A stretch of 34,056 bases of DNA from QHXQ01 sp036389375 (GTDB lineage: Bacteria > Acidobacteriota > Blastocatellia > Pyrinomonadales > Pyrinomonadaceae). The stretch lies in assembly GCA_036389375.1 (NCBI GenBank), contig DASVQA010000038.1, forward strand, positions 1 to 34,056. Direction: 5' to 3'. The position numbers were made by a program, and so were the translations under genes. Below, in pieces: positions 14,598 through 23,599 of the stretch. Each line of letters starts with the position of its first letter. Position 1 is the first letter of the stretch. The notes beneath the pieces are model-generated. The model saw nothing but the letters and a program-made list of their open reading frames with translations, was not told the DNA's origin and made no database searches.

Positions 14598-15785
14598 TTA
14601 ACGCTCGACCGCCATGGCCACCGCGTTGCCGCCGCCCAGACAGAGCGCCGCCAGTCCGCGCCGCACGTTGCGCCGCCGCATCTCGTGTAACAAGGTCGTC
14701 AGTACGCGCGAGCCTGATTGCCCGATGGCGTGCCCGAGCGCAACCGCGCCGCCGTTGACGTTCACCTTCTGCGGGTCTAGCTGCAACTCACGAATGATCG
14801 CCACCGCCTGCACGGCGAAGGCTTCGTTCAACTCGATCAGGTCAACTTCATTGAGCGACCAGCCCGCTTTCCGCAGGACTTTGCGGATCGCTTCGACCGG
14901 AGCCATCATCACCAGTTCAGGTTGAATCCCGGAGGTAGCCTGCGCCGCGATGCGCGCCAGCGGCTCGACGCCGAGCGTGCGCGCGCGCTCAAGCGAAGTG
15001 ACGACCAACGCGGAAGCGCCGTCGTTGACGCCCGGCGCGTTGCCCGCCGTCACCGTGCCGCCCTCTTTGAAGGCTGCTTTCAGTTTCCCCAGCGCCTCAA
15101 GCGTCGTGTCCTCGCGCACCGGCTCGTCCGTGTCGAACAGCACGGGCGCGCCCTTCTTCTGCGGCAACTCGACGGGCAGAATCTCGTCCTTGAACTTACC
15201 GGCCTTCGCCGCTGCCGCCGCTTTGCGGTGTGAGTTTAAGGCGTACTCGTCCTGCTCGGCGCGCCCGACGCCGTAGCGTTCGGCGACGACCTCACCCGTG
15301 TTGCCCATGTGATAGTTTTCAAACGCGCACCACAGGCCATCATGGATCAGTGCATCGAGCATCGTGGCGTTACCCATGCGATAACCTTCGCGCGCCTTCG
15401 GCAGCACGTAGGGCGCGTTCGACATCGACTCCATGCCGCCCGCAACCACGATCTCCACATCGCCAAGCTGCACGCCCTGCGCCGCCATCATCACGGCCTT
15501 TAAGCCCGACCCGCAGACCTTATTGATCGTCACGGCCGAAACGCCGAAGGGGATGCCACCCTTGAGCGCCGCCTGCCGCGCAGGGTTCTGCCCTAAGCCC
15601 GCCTGTATGACGCAGCCCATGATCACTTCGTCCACGTCTTCCGGGGCGACGCCCGCGCGCCGCACGCTCTCGCGCACGACGAGCGCGCCCAGATCGGTCG
15701 CCGAAAGATGCTTCAGCGCACCTAAGAATTTCCCCGTCGGCGTGCGTACCGCGCTGATGATGACCGCTTCCCTGTTCTCCGGCAT
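14598..15785 (-). CDS. Acetyl-CoA C-acetyltransferase (thiolase)
   Basis: A 395-residue thiolase. The nucleophile Cys91 lies in NKVCGSGLKAVMMA, His352 in ALGHAIGQSGSR and the second catalytic Cys382 in ALCLGGGNAVAM. It starts ENREAVIISAVRTPTGKFLGALKH. It makes or cleaves acetoacetyl-CoA; the neighbouring dehydrogenase and etfBA on the same strand fit degradation of fatty acids, and synthesis of acetoacetyl-CoA is equally possible. It is the first gene of the minus-strand run and has a consensus promoter at 15892-15919 with a heptamer hairpin in the leader. Confidence 0.94.
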   Translation of the reverse strand: MPENREAVIISAVRTPTGKFLGALKHLSATDLGALVVRESVRRAGVAPEDVDEVIMGCVIQAGLGQNPARQAALKGGIPFGVSAVTINKVCGSGLKAVMMAAQGVQLGDVEIVVAGGMESMSNAPYVLPKAREGYRMGNATMLDALIHDGLWCAFENYHMGNTGEVVAERYGVGRAEQDEYALNSHRKAAAAAKAGKFKDEILPVELPQKKGAPVLFDTDEPVREDTTLEALGKLKAAFKEGGTVTAGNAPGVNDGASALVVTSLERARTLGVEPLARIAAQATSGIQPELVMMAPVEAIRKVLRKAGWSLNEVDLIELNEAFAVQAVAIIRELQLDPQKVNVNGGAVALGHAIGQSGSRVLTTLLHEMRRRNVRRGLAALCLGGGNAVAMAVER

Positions 15786-15803
15786 ATTTACACCTCATAA
15801 AAG

Positions 15804-15883
15804 CAGTGACGAGTGTCAGGTGACGAGTGCCGAGCAGCGGACAAGTTCTCAACTCGTCACTTCTCACTCGTCACTTGTCACTG
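15804..15883. repeat. Fold-back heptamer repeat in the thiolase leader
   Basis: GTGACGA-type heptamers at 15804-15834 face their complement at 15853-15883 (CTCGTCACTTCTCACTCG and on). It lies between the thiolase promoter and its start codon, so it would form a large hairpin in the 5' untranslated mRNA. Confidence 0.8.
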
Positions 15884-15891
15884 TAGTTTCG

Positions 15892-15919
15892 ATTATACGG
15901 TCGCACTAAGGTGTGTCAA
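15892..15919 (-). promoter_or_regulatory. Consensus sigma70 promoter for the thiolase gene
   Basis: Minus strand TTGACA (15914-15919), 16-base spacer, TATAAT (15892-15897), both exact matches. It is the same arrangement and spacer length as at 12322-12349. Transcription would start near 15885, at the edge of the heptamer repeat. Confidence 0.85.
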
Positions 15920-15943
15920 GCAAACGCTCCGGCGCTTATTGCG

Positions 15944-15972
15944 TTGAAAGCATCGGGCGTGAGTGTTAGACT
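15944..15972 (+). promoter_or_regulatory. Probable promoter for the sugar-nucleotide operon
   Basis: TTGAAA (15944-15949), 17-base spacer, TAGACT (15967-15972), about 70 bases before the start at 16042. It is divergent from the thiolase promoter. Confidence 0.5.
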
Positions 15973-16041
15973 CGCGTGCGCCGCGCGCTGGAAGCGGTCA
16001 ACGCGCCGGGCGATTCCAATCGGATAAAACTTAATCTCAAC

Positions 16042-17085
16042 ATGCAAGCACTGATACTCGCCGGCGGAAAGGGCACGCGGCTGCGGCCACTCACGGTCTA
16101 TACGCCGAAACCGATTGTGCCCATCTGCAACCGTTCGTTTCTGCTCTACCAGATCGACACGCTGCGCCGGGCCGGCATCTTCAATATCACGCTCTCGCTC
16201 TCGTACCAGCCTTTCAAGATCGAGCAACTGCTCGGCGACGGCGCGGAGTACGGTGTCAAGATCAAGTACACGACCGAGCCGCAGCCGATGGGCACGGCCG
16301 GCGCGTTCAAGTTTGCCGAAGAGTTGATCCGCGAGCGCACGGTCGTCTTCAACGGCGACATCCTGACCGATCTGGATCTGGAAGCCGTCCTGCGCGAGCA
16401 CGAAGCGCGGCAGGCGGCGGCGACCATCGTGCTCGCGCCGGTCGAGAACCCTACCGCCTACGGGCTAGTCGAAACCGAACCGGACGGGCGCGTGCGCCGC
16501 TTCCTTGAGAAGCCGAAGGCCGACGAGTGCTCTGTCAACACGATCAACGCGGGCACTTATGTGCTTGAGCCGCGCCTGCTCGATCTCATCCCGGCCAACG
16601 AGAACTATTCGTTCGAGTACAATCTCTTCCCCGACCTGCTCCGGCGCGGCGAGCCGTTCTACGCGCACGTGCCCGGCCAGACTTACTGGATCGACATCGG
16701 CACACCCGCACGCTACCTGCAAGTGCATCACGATCTGCTGGCGAATCGCGTCGGGCACGTCCGTTTGCACGACCGGCGCGGCGACTTCGATCTGGCCACG
16801 TCCGCCGAAGTTGACGACCGCTCGCTTATTGCCGACGGCTGCATCATCAAACCCGGCGCGCAGATCATCAACTCCGTGCTCGGACAGGGCTGCTACGTTG
16901 ACGAACGCGCGCGGATCGAGAACTCCGTCGTCTGGGCGCACACGCGCATCTATGCCGACGCACAACTCGACGGCGCGATCATCGGGCGCGGCTGCCACAT
17001 CGGCCGCGCCGCGCAGATCGGGACCGGCGCTGTGCTCGGCGACAAGACATCCCTGACCGATTACACGAAAGCCGGGAACAGCTAA
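16042..17085 (+). CDS. Sugar-1-phosphate nucleotidyltransferase (NDP-sugar pyrophosphorylase)
   Basis: A 347-residue enzyme. ATG at 16042 is chosen because the family signature LILAGGKGTRLRPLT then begins at residue 4. The N-terminal nucleotidyltransferase domain (1-240) has the metal-binding aspartate in FNGDILTDLD and the substrate motifs EPQPMGTAGAF and VEKP-like FLEKPK. From about 255 hexapeptide repeats follow (left-handed beta-helix). It is of the GDP-mannose or glucose-1-phosphate type; the exact nucleotide cannot be read with certainty. Its stop overlaps the phosphomutase start (TAATG), so the two act together: the mutase supplies the sugar-1-phosphate. Confidence 0.9.
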   Translation: MQALILAGGKGTRLRPLTVYTPKPIVPICNRSFLLYQIDTLRRAGIFNITLSLSYQPFKIEQLLGDGAEYGVKIKYTTEPQPMGTAGAFKFAEELIRERTVVFNGDILTDLDLEAVLREHEARQAAATIVLAPVENPTAYGLVETEPDGRVRRFLEKPKADECSVNTINAGTYVLEPRLLDLIPANENYSFEYNLFPDLLRRGEPFYAHVPGQTYWIDIGTPARYLQVHHDLLANRVGHVRLHDRRGDFDLATSAEVDDRSLIADGCIIKPGAQIINSVLGQGCYVDERARIENSVVWAHTRIYADAQLDGAIIGRGCHIGRAAQIGTGAVLGDKTSLTDYTKAGNS

Positions 17086-18542
17086 TGAGTCAGCGCGTCG
17101 CGCAGACCACCATCCGCTTCGGCACGGACGGCTGGCGGGCCATCATCGCGCAGGATTTCACCTTCGCTAATCTGGCCCGCGTCGCGCAGGCTTACGCCGA
17201 TTATTTGCGCCGCCGCAGCGATGCCGCTCAAGCAGCCGCAGCGAACCAGCGGACACGCAGCCCGCTTGTCATCGTCGGCTACGACCGGCGCTTCATGTCC
17301 GAGCAGTTCGCCCGCCACGCCGCAGAGGTGCTGGCGGGCAACGATCTCAAGGTCTGGCTATTTGCCGAGGACGTGCCGACGCCGCTTGTGTCGTGGGCCG
17401 TGCGCGCTTGCGACGCGGCGGGCGGCGTGGTCATCACCGCCTCGCACAACCCGGCCGAGTTCAACGGCTTCAAGCTCAAAGCGCCGTGGGGCGGCAGCGC
17501 CACGCCTGAGACGACGGTCGAGGTCGAATCGCTCGTGGACGCGCGCCCGCCGCAGCGCACATCGCTCGCGCCCGATGCGCGCGGCGATTTAGCGACGGCG
17601 GTGGAAAGCTACCGCGCGCAGATTGCCGACTATGTTGACCTCGCCCGACTGCGCGCGACCGAGGCGCGCGTCGTCGTCGATTCCATGCACGGCGCGGGCG
17701 GGCGCTGGGTCGAGAGTTTTCTGCAAGGCGGTGCGCTCGCGGTCGAGACGATCCGGGCCGAGCGCGACCCGCGTTTTGGCGGTGTCAGTCCCGAACCGAT
17801 TGACCGCAACCTCGCGCCGCTCAAAGCGCGTGTGCGAGAGCGCGGGGCACTCTTGGGGCTGGCGACGGACGGCGACGCAGACCGCCTCGGCGCGGTCAAC
17901 GAGCTGGGCGCAACGATGACGATGCACGAGGTTGTGCCGCTCATCCTGCTGCATCTGGCGCGGCGGCGCGGCATGTCGGGCGGCGTGGTACGCACCTTCT
18001 CGCAATCTGTCCTGACCAAGCGCATCGCCGCCGCGCACAATCTCAAACTGCATGAGACGCCCATCGGCTTCAAGTACGTGGCCGACCTGATGCTGCGCGA
18101 AGACATACTGCTGGGCGCGGAAGAGTCCGGCGGCATCGGCGTCAAGGGGCACATTCCTGAGCGCGACGGTCTGCTCAACTCGCTGCTCCTGCTTGAAACG
18201 ATCATCAGCGCAGACAAGCCGCCCTCTGAACTGGTCAAGGAGATGCACCGCGAGTTCGGCGCGTTCTACTACGACCGGCGCGACCTGCACACGGAGGTTG
18301 CGCGCGGCCTCAATCTCGTCGCGCAACTCGCCGCCGCGCCGCCCGCGCAAGTGGCGGATTACGCGGTCGAGAAGGTTGAGAAACTCGACGGCGCAAAGCT
18401 CATCTTCGCAGACGAGTCCTGGCTGCTGTTTCGCCAATCCGGCACGGAACCTGTCCTGCGCATCTACGCGGAGGCGACTTCGATTGAGAAGCGCGATGCG
18501 CTGCTGGCGAGCGGCAGCGCGCTCGCGCAGGCGCATGCTTGA
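17085..18542 (+). CDS. Phosphoglucomutase / phosphomannomutase
   Basis: A 485-residue alpha-D-phosphohexomutase. It starts with IRFGTDGWRAII. The phosphoserine is Ser120 in VITASHNPAEFNGFK; the metal loop is DGDADR at 262-267; the sugar-binding loop is EESGGIG; the phosphate-binding loop is RQSGTEPVLRIYAEA near the C-terminus. It interconverts hexose-6- and hexose-1-phosphate for the upstream pyrophosphorylase. The two genes overlap by one base. Which hexose is used cannot be told from sequence alone. Confidence 0.94.
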   Translation: MSQRVAQTTIRFGTDGWRAIIAQDFTFANLARVAQAYADYLRRRSDAAQAAAANQRTRSPLVIVGYDRRFMSEQFARHAAEVLAGNDLKVWLFAEDVPTPLVSWAVRACDAAGGVVITASHNPAEFNGFKLKAPWGGSATPETTVEVESLVDARPPQRTSLAPDARGDLATAVESYRAQIADYVDLARLRATEARVVVDSMHGAGGRWVESFLQGGALAVETIRAERDPRFGGVSPEPIDRNLAPLKARVRERGALLGLATDGDADRLGAVNELGATMTMHEVVPLILLHLARRRGMSGGVVRTFSQSVLTKRIAAAHNLKLHETPIGFKYVADLMLREDILLGAEESGGIGVKGHIPERDGLLNSLLLLETIISADKPPSELVKEMHREFGAFYYDRRDLHTEVARGLNLVAQLAAAPPAQVADYAVEKVEKLDGAKLIFADESWLLFRQSGTEPVLRIYAEATSIEKRDALLASGSALAQAHA

Positions 18543-18545
18543 ACC

Positions 18546-19421
18546 ATGATCAAACAGTTCATCCTATGTGTCGCGGCTGCGACGCTCTCGCTTAACGGAC
18601 TCGGCGGGCAGTTCGAGCAACTGGCGCAGCCTGCGCGCGGGCACGTCGGCGCGGCCGTCGTGCTGCTTGAGACGGGCGCGGCGGCCGATTTTCATGGCGA
18701 CGAACAGTTTCCCATGCAGAGCGTCTATAAGCTGCCCATCGGCATGGCGCTCCTGCAACAGGTGGACGCCGGCACAATCAAGCTTGAGCAGCAGGTGCGC
18801 GTCGGGGTGGCCGACCTCGTGCCCATGAGCGCCCATAGCCCACTCCGCGACAAATACCCGCGCGGCGTCAGCATCACCGTGCGCGAACTGCTGCGCTACA
18901 TGCTGGTGCAAAGCGACGGCACGGCGTCCGACGTGCTGCTGCGGCTGGCTGGCGGGCCGCGGCGCGTCAACGCTTACCTGCGCGGGCTGGGCATCGCGGG
19001 GATCGTCGTGGCGAACACGGAGCAGGAATTCGCGCAGGACAATCGTGTGCAGTATCGCAACTGGGCCACGCCCAAAGCGATGATCGAACTGCTGCGCGCG
19101 GTGCAGGCGGGGCGCGGGTTGTCGGCGTCGAGTCGGGCGCTGCTGTTGCAGTTTATGACGGACTCTGTGCCGGGCGCGCACAGGCTAAAAGGTCTGCTGC
19201 CCGCAGGCGCATCGGTCGCGCACAAGACGGGCACGTCGGGCACGGTCGCGGGCGTGACGGCGGCGACGAACGACGTGGGCCTCATCACTTTGCCCGACGG
19301 ACGCCATCTGGCGATGGCCGTGTTCGTCTCGGATTCGCCGGCCGATGAAGCGACGCGCGAAGGCGTGATCGCACGGCTGGCACTGGCGGCGTGGGAGTGG
19401 GGTCAAGCGCAGGGCCGTTAA
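18546..19421 (+). CDS. Class A beta-lactamase-like serine hydrolase
   Basis: A 291-residue exported protein with an N-terminal hydrophobic signal (MIKQFILCVAAATLSLNG). Active-site motifs: SVYK (Ser59, Lys62), SDG (123-125, where most class A enzymes have SDN), a probable Glu159 in NTEQEF, and KTGTSGT (227-233). The stretch VQYRNWATPKAM resembles the PER/VEB/CfxA group (subclass A2). It begins 3 bases after the phosphomutase stop, so it is probably in that operon, an uncommon place for a resistance enzyme. It may be a true beta-lactamase or a housekeeping hydrolase acting on cell-wall peptides; resistance is not shown. Confidence 0.88.
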   Translation: MIKQFILCVAAATLSLNGLGGQFEQLAQPARGHVGAAVVLLETGAAADFHGDEQFPMQSVYKLPIGMALLQQVDAGTIKLEQQVRVGVADLVPMSAHSPLRDKYPRGVSITVRELLRYMLVQSDGTASDVLLRLAGGPRRVNAYLRGLGIAGIVVANTEQEFAQDNRVQYRNWATPKAMIELLRAVQAGRGLSASSRALLLQFMTDSVPGAHRLKGLLPAGASVAHKTGTSGTVAGVTAATNDVGLITLPDGRHLAMAVFVSDSPADEATREGVIARLALAAWEWGQAQGR

Positions 19422-19476
19422 GCTTGCGCGCCGGCCGAAGCGCGCAGCTACGCAAGGAAGATTAAATTCCCGCCGC

Positions 19477-20310
19477 ATGCCTGAACTGCCAGAAGTAGAA
19501 CTCGTCGCGCGTTCGCTGGATCGGCTTGTCCGCCAGCGCCGCGTCGTCGCGGCGAAACTGCTACAACCAACCATCGCACCGGAAACGACGCCGCGCGCCT
19601 TCGCACGCAGTCTGCGCGGGCGGCGCATCGAAGGCGTGGGCCGGCGCGGCAAGTTGATCGTGTTCGAGTTGGCGGGCGGACTATTCCTGCTGACGCACCT
19701 GCGCATGACGGGTCGCTTTCTGCTGCTGCCGACGGAAGCGGCGCTGCCCAAACACACGCACGCTATTCTTTATCTGGACGACGAGCGCCGCCTCGTCTTT
19801 TCAGATCAACGCCGGTTCGGGCGCATGCGGCTGGTGCGCGCCGCCGAATTGCCGCACCTGCGCCAGTGGCGCGCGCTCGCGCCTGAGCCTTTCTCGGCGG
19901 AGTTCACGCCCGCCTACCTGCGCGGCGTCTTCGCCCGCACACAGCGCGCGCTCAAAGAGGTGTTGCTGGATCAGACTAAGGTGACGGGTCTCGGCAACAT
20001 CTACGCCGCCGAAGTGATGTTCCTCGCGGGCGTACACCCGCAAGCGATTGCCGCGCACATCACGCCGCGCCGCCTGCCGCGCCTGCACAGCGCGATCCGC
20101 GCGGTGCTCAACGAAGCCATCACGCATGGCTCGACGTTGAATGTCGATCCCGAAGACATAGACGGGAGCTATTATGCCGGTGGTTATCATGGCCGCTGGC
20201 GCGTCTATGATCGCGCGGGCGAGCCGTGCGCCCGGTGCGGCTCGGCGATCCGGCGCATCGTGCAGGCCAAGCGTTCGACCTACTTCTGCCCGCGCTGTCA
20301 ACGCAAATAG
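19477..20310 (+). CDS. mutM: Formamidopyrimidine-DNA glycosylase
   Basis: A 277-residue Fpg glycosylase that removes 8-oxoguanine and formamidopyrimidines. The catalytic N-terminal proline and Glu are present in MPELPEVELVARSLD, the conserved Lys is in RRGKLIVFEL, and the H2TH region reads QTKVTGLGNIYAAEVMFLAGVHP. The C-terminal zinc finger has two CxxC pairs (CARCGSAI and FCPRCQ), complete. It follows the beta-lactamase gene by 55 bases, so it may be in the same transcript. Confidence 0.95.
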   Translation: MPELPEVELVARSLDRLVRQRRVVAAKLLQPTIAPETTPRAFARSLRGRRIEGVGRRGKLIVFELAGGLFLLTHLRMTGRFLLLPTEAALPKHTHAILYLDDERRLVFSDQRRFGRMRLVRAAELPHLRQWRALAPEPFSAEFTPAYLRGVFARTQRALKEVLLDQTKVTGLGNIYAAEVMFLAGVHPQAIAAHITPRRLPRLHSAIRAVLNEAITHGSTLNVDPEDIDGSYYAGGYHGRWRVYDRAGEPCARCGSAIRRIVQAKRSTYFCPRCQRK

Positions 20311-20501
20311 ACTCAAGCCAGCGCGCTTGCGCGGCCGCTTTGCGGGCCGAAACTTTTGCCCGCCCCTGCGCGCACCTGATCTGCTAGAATCCGCCCCGCA
20401 ATACTTCCCTCCCAAGCCCGGCAGGTGCGAACTCAGGTGGGTGAACCGAAGGGTGCTCCAAGCTCGCAGAACCCAAACCCGAAAGGAATCGCGTCCAGCC
20501 C

Positions 20502-21098
20502 ATGCACACCTTCATCAAACTGCTCTGCTGTTTTGTCGTGTCGTTCGCGTGTGCGCCGGTTTCATCAGCGCAAAGAAGCCCCGTCCGCCCCGTCGCGCCG
20601 ACGCCGCGCCCGGCCAAACCTATCTGGACGATTGTGACAGACGCAAACGTGGAGGACGGCTCGGCACTCGTGACGCTTGAGCCAGTCCCCCTCGTGCCGA
20701 GCGTGCCGGGGCGGACGGAGGCATTCCTGACGGCGAATTTCACCATTCAGGGCCAGCCCGCGACCCGCCCAAGCTTTGTTGCCGTCACGTTCCTATCGCG
20801 CGGCCCTGCCTGCCGCTTCACGCCGCAGGCGAATCTTGTCCTGCTGCTTGACGGGCGACCGTTGACGTTGACCTATCAAACACAGTCGCCACAGGGCGAG
20901 GGCGTGTGGCGGGTTTCGCAGGAGACGGAGAGCGGCGTGTGCGGCGAGGCGCTCGGCGCATTCGTCTCCCCGCAGACGTTCACGCGCATAGCGGCGGCGC
21001 GCACCGGTACGGCCAAGACGGGCACGACGGTGTTCAACCTGACGGGCACGCCGCTCGATGCGCTCCGCGACCTCGCCCGCCGTCTGCCGCCGCAATGA
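20502..21098 (+). CDS. Secreted protein of unknown function
   Basis: A 198-residue protein with a signal peptide: Lys after MHTFI, a hydrophobic core LLCCFVVSFACAPV, and a likely cleavage after SSA. A proline-rich linker follows (RSPVRPVAPTPRPAKP). The rest, mostly beta-strand-like (TEAFLTANFTIQG, PSFVAVTFLSRG, LVLLLDGRPLTLTYQT), has two cysteines that could form a disulfide (GPACRF, SGVCGE). I recognise no family. The ribosome site AAGGA is rather far from the ATG. A terminator hairpin follows the stop. Confidence 0.7.
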   Translation: MHTFIKLLCCFVVSFACAPVSSAQRSPVRPVAPTPRPAKPIWTIVTDANVEDGSALVTLEPVPLVPSVPGRTEAFLTANFTIQGQPATRPSFVAVTFLSRGPACRFTPQANLVLLLDGRPLTLTYQTQSPQGEGVWRVSQETESGVCGEALGAFVSPQTFTRIAAARTGTAKTGTTVFNLTGTPLDALRDLARRLPPQ

Positions 21099-21130
21099 GT
21101 CGAGCATGCCGGATGGCCTGTCCAACCGGC

Positions 21131-21168
21131 GCGGGCGCGGCCGGGTTTTTGTGCCCGGCCGCGCCCGC
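21131..21168 (+). terminator. GC-rich terminator hairpin
   Basis: Perfect 15-bp arms GCGGGCGCGGCCGGG and CCCGGCCGCGCCCGC around TTTTTGTG. It lies between convergent genes, 33 bases after the secreted-protein stop. The T run is in the loop and only TTTT follows on the plus strand, so a stable stem rather than a textbook terminator. Confidence 0.6.
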
Positions 21169-21201
21169 AATCGTTTTAGCTCTTAAGCTCGCGGCCACGC
21201 G

Positions 21202-23412
21202 CTAGAGATTTTGCAGGATGAAGTCGGTCATCATCTGGCGCATGTGGCGCACGAGCAGCGGGTCTGTGACGCCGTGCCGCGACTTCGGATAGATCATCAG
21301 TTGGAAATCTTTGTTGGCCTTCTGTAGCTCGTAGGCGAACTGGATGGTGTTCTGCATGTGTACGTTGTCGTCAATCGCGCCGTGTATCAGCATGAGTTTG
21401 CCGTGCAGGTCTTTGGCGGCGCGGCGCGGCGCGCTCTGCTGATAACCTTCTGGATTGTGCTGCGGCGTTCGCATATAGCGTTCGGTGTAGATCGAGTCGT
21501 AATCACGCCAGTCGCTGACCGTGCCGCCCGCGATGCCGAGTTTATAACTCTGGCTGTGCGTGAGCGCATAAGCCGTCATAAAGCCGCCGTAGCTCCAACC
21601 CCACAGCCCTATGCGCGAGCCGTCCACGTAAGGCTGACGTTTGAGCCACGTCAGCCCGTCTTCCAGATCGCGCAGTTCCAGTGCCCCGAAGTTGTTGTAA
21701 ACCGGGTAAGCCGATTCGACGCCCTTGTTCGACGCGGTGCGATTATCGCAGACCCAGATGATGTAGCCTTTCTGCGCCATGAGTTGATGCCACATGTAGG
21801 TGGGGCCGCCCCAGTTGTTGCGCACCTGCGGCGCTTGCGGCCCCGAATAGGTGAACTGCAAGACCGGGTATTTTTTGGCGGGGTCAAAGTCCGGCGGCTT
21901 GATCATCATCGCTTCCATCGTGAAGCCGTCGCGTGTCGGCACTTGCACGAACTCGGCCCGGCCGAGTTTGTACTGCGCCAAAGCCGCGACCTTGTTCTCG
22001 TCAAGCACGCGCGCGAGCGTGCCGTCGGCATTGTTGAGGCGTACCTGCGTCGGCGTGTTGATGTCGCTCCATGAATCAACGAAGTGCGTCATGGTCGCAT
22101 TGAAGCTGGCGCGGTGGCTGCCTTCCGCTTGCGTCAGGCGCGTCTGCCCCGTGCCGTCGAGTTTGACGCGATAGACGTGCGTGGCAATGGGGCTGTGCTC
22201 CATGCCGGTGAAATAGACCAGTCCCTTGGCCTCGTCCGCGCCCTCAATCGAGCGCACGTCCCAGCGCCCGTCGGTGACTTGATGCAGGAGTTTGCCGTTC
22301 GGCGCGTAGTGATAGATGTGCTTGAAGCCCGTGCGGTCGCTGAGCCAGAGAAACGTGCCGTCCTTGAGCCAGCGCGGATTGTCGTCCGTCACCTCGACCC
22401 AAGCCTTCGACGTTTCATGCAGCACGTTCGTTGACTTGCCATCCGAGGGCGCGGCGAAGTTCAGATCGAGCAACGTCTGCTCGCGGTTCTGCGCCTGATA
22501 GACGACCTGCTTGCCGTCCGGCGTCCAGCCGACGCGCACGATCAGCAGATCGGCCGGCTGGTACTGCGCCGTGTCCACCCAGCGCACGTCGCCGCCCCCA
22601 GCATTGACGACGCCCAGCCGCACCAGCGGGTTCGGGTCGCCCGCCTGCGGATACGGCGTGACTTCCACCTCCTGATGCTGCGGGATGTGATCCACGACGG
22701 TGAACGTGGGCACGGGCGTCTCGTCCAGCCGCAGAAAGGCGAGCCGCGTAGAATCGGGACTCCACCAGTAAGCCTCGAAGTTACCGCGCCCGTAGAGTTC
22801 TTCCTGATAGACCCAGTCGAGCCGGCCGTTGAAGATTTTCGGGCCGCCGTCGCTCGTCAACCTGCGCTCATGCGTGCCGTCAATCGCAATCGTGTAGAGA
22901 TTGCCGCCGCGCACGAAGCCGACCATGCGCCCGTCGGGGCTAAACGTCTCGCCCACCTCTTCGTCCTTGTTGTTGGTCAGGCGCACGGCACGGTCGCTGC
23001 CGAGTTCGTAGTAGAAGAGATCGTCCGCGTGGTTGATGAGAAACGCGGTCTGCGCTGCGTTCATCTGATAGTTGCCTTGATTCGCCACGCGCTTCGCATC
23101 GGCCGCGCTGATGCCGTTGATGCCTGCGAACGCGGCCTCCATCCGGCCCGCGTCGAAGAACGGCACGGCCTCGCCCGTCAGCGCGTTCACCTTCTGGATG
23201 CGCGGCTTGCCGGAGCTAACCGGGTTGGTTTGCAGATAAGAGACGCCGTCCTTCAGCCAGCGCGGGTTGACGGGCGTGCCACCGAAATCAACCTTCTGCA
23301 CGGGGTCGTAGATGTCTGCAATCGTCAGCAGTTTCTCCTGCGCGGACGCGACGACGGGGCACAGCCCGAGCAGGACGAGGACGAGTTTCAGCAACAGACG
23401 TGTGTGACGCAC
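21202..23412 (-). CDS. S9 family peptidase, DPP-IV-like
   Basis: A 736-residue exported prolyl dipeptidyl peptidase. I take the GTG at 23412 because GGAG lies upstream at good distance; a TTG five codons earlier is the alternative. The signal peptide LLLKLVLVLLGLCPVVASA is followed by a beta-propeller domain. The DPP-IV dipeptide-anchoring double glutamate is visible in WVYQEELYGRGNFEAYWWSP. The C-terminal alpha/beta-hydrolase has Ser607 in GWSYGGFM, Asp681 in HGAIDDNVHMQ and His713 in PKSRHGVTDP. It removes X-Pro or X-Ala dipeptides in the periplasm or outside the cell, probably for peptide nutrition. Confidence 0.95.
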   Translation of the reverse strand: MRHTRLLLKLVLVLLGLCPVVASAQEKLLTIADIYDPVQKVDFGGTPVNPRWLKDGVSYLQTNPVSSGKPRIQKVNALTGEAVPFFDAGRMEAAFAGINGISAADAKRVANQGNYQMNAAQTAFLINHADDLFYYELGSDRAVRLTNNKDEEVGETFSPDGRMVGFVRGGNLYTIAIDGTHERRLTSDGGPKIFNGRLDWVYQEELYGRGNFEAYWWSPDSTRLAFLRLDETPVPTFTVVDHIPQHQEVEVTPYPQAGDPNPLVRLGVVNAGGGDVRWVDTAQYQPADLLIVRVGWTPDGKQVVYQAQNREQTLLDLNFAAPSDGKSTNVLHETSKAWVEVTDDNPRWLKDGTFLWLSDRTGFKHIYHYAPNGKLLHQVTDGRWDVRSIEGADEAKGLVYFTGMEHSPIATHVYRVKLDGTGQTRLTQAEGSHRASFNATMTHFVDSWSDINTPTQVRLNNADGTLARVLDENKVAALAQYKLGRAEFVQVPTRDGFTMEAMMIKPPDFDPAKKYPVLQFTYSGPQAPQVRNNWGGPTYMWHQLMAQKGYIIWVCDNRTASNKGVESAYPVYNNFGALELRDLEDGLTWLKRQPYVDGSRIGLWGWSYGGFMTAYALTHSQSYKLGIAGGTVSDWRDYDSIYTERYMRTPQHNPEGYQQSAPRRAAKDLHGKLMLIHGAIDDNVHMQNTIQFAYELQKANKDFQLMIYPKSRHGVTDPLLVRHMRQMMTDFILQNL

Positions 23413-23599
23413 AATCTTTGTCTCCAATCAGAATTTGAACGGTCGTGCCCCGTGCGCCGCGCAAACGCGCGGCGTAAAGCACGCGGGTCGTGCCGGGAAG
23501 AGTGCGGTGAGCAACCGCCACGCATTCGGCCAAAATTGATTAGGGCTGTCAAGGCAGGGCAGATCGCGGTAGTGGGGCAATAGTGTGTTGCTGGCACGT

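Noticed and set aside
17589..18536. 315-residue minus-strand frame opposite the phosphomutase
   Set aside because: No motif or start signal; the opposite strand encodes a complete enzyme.
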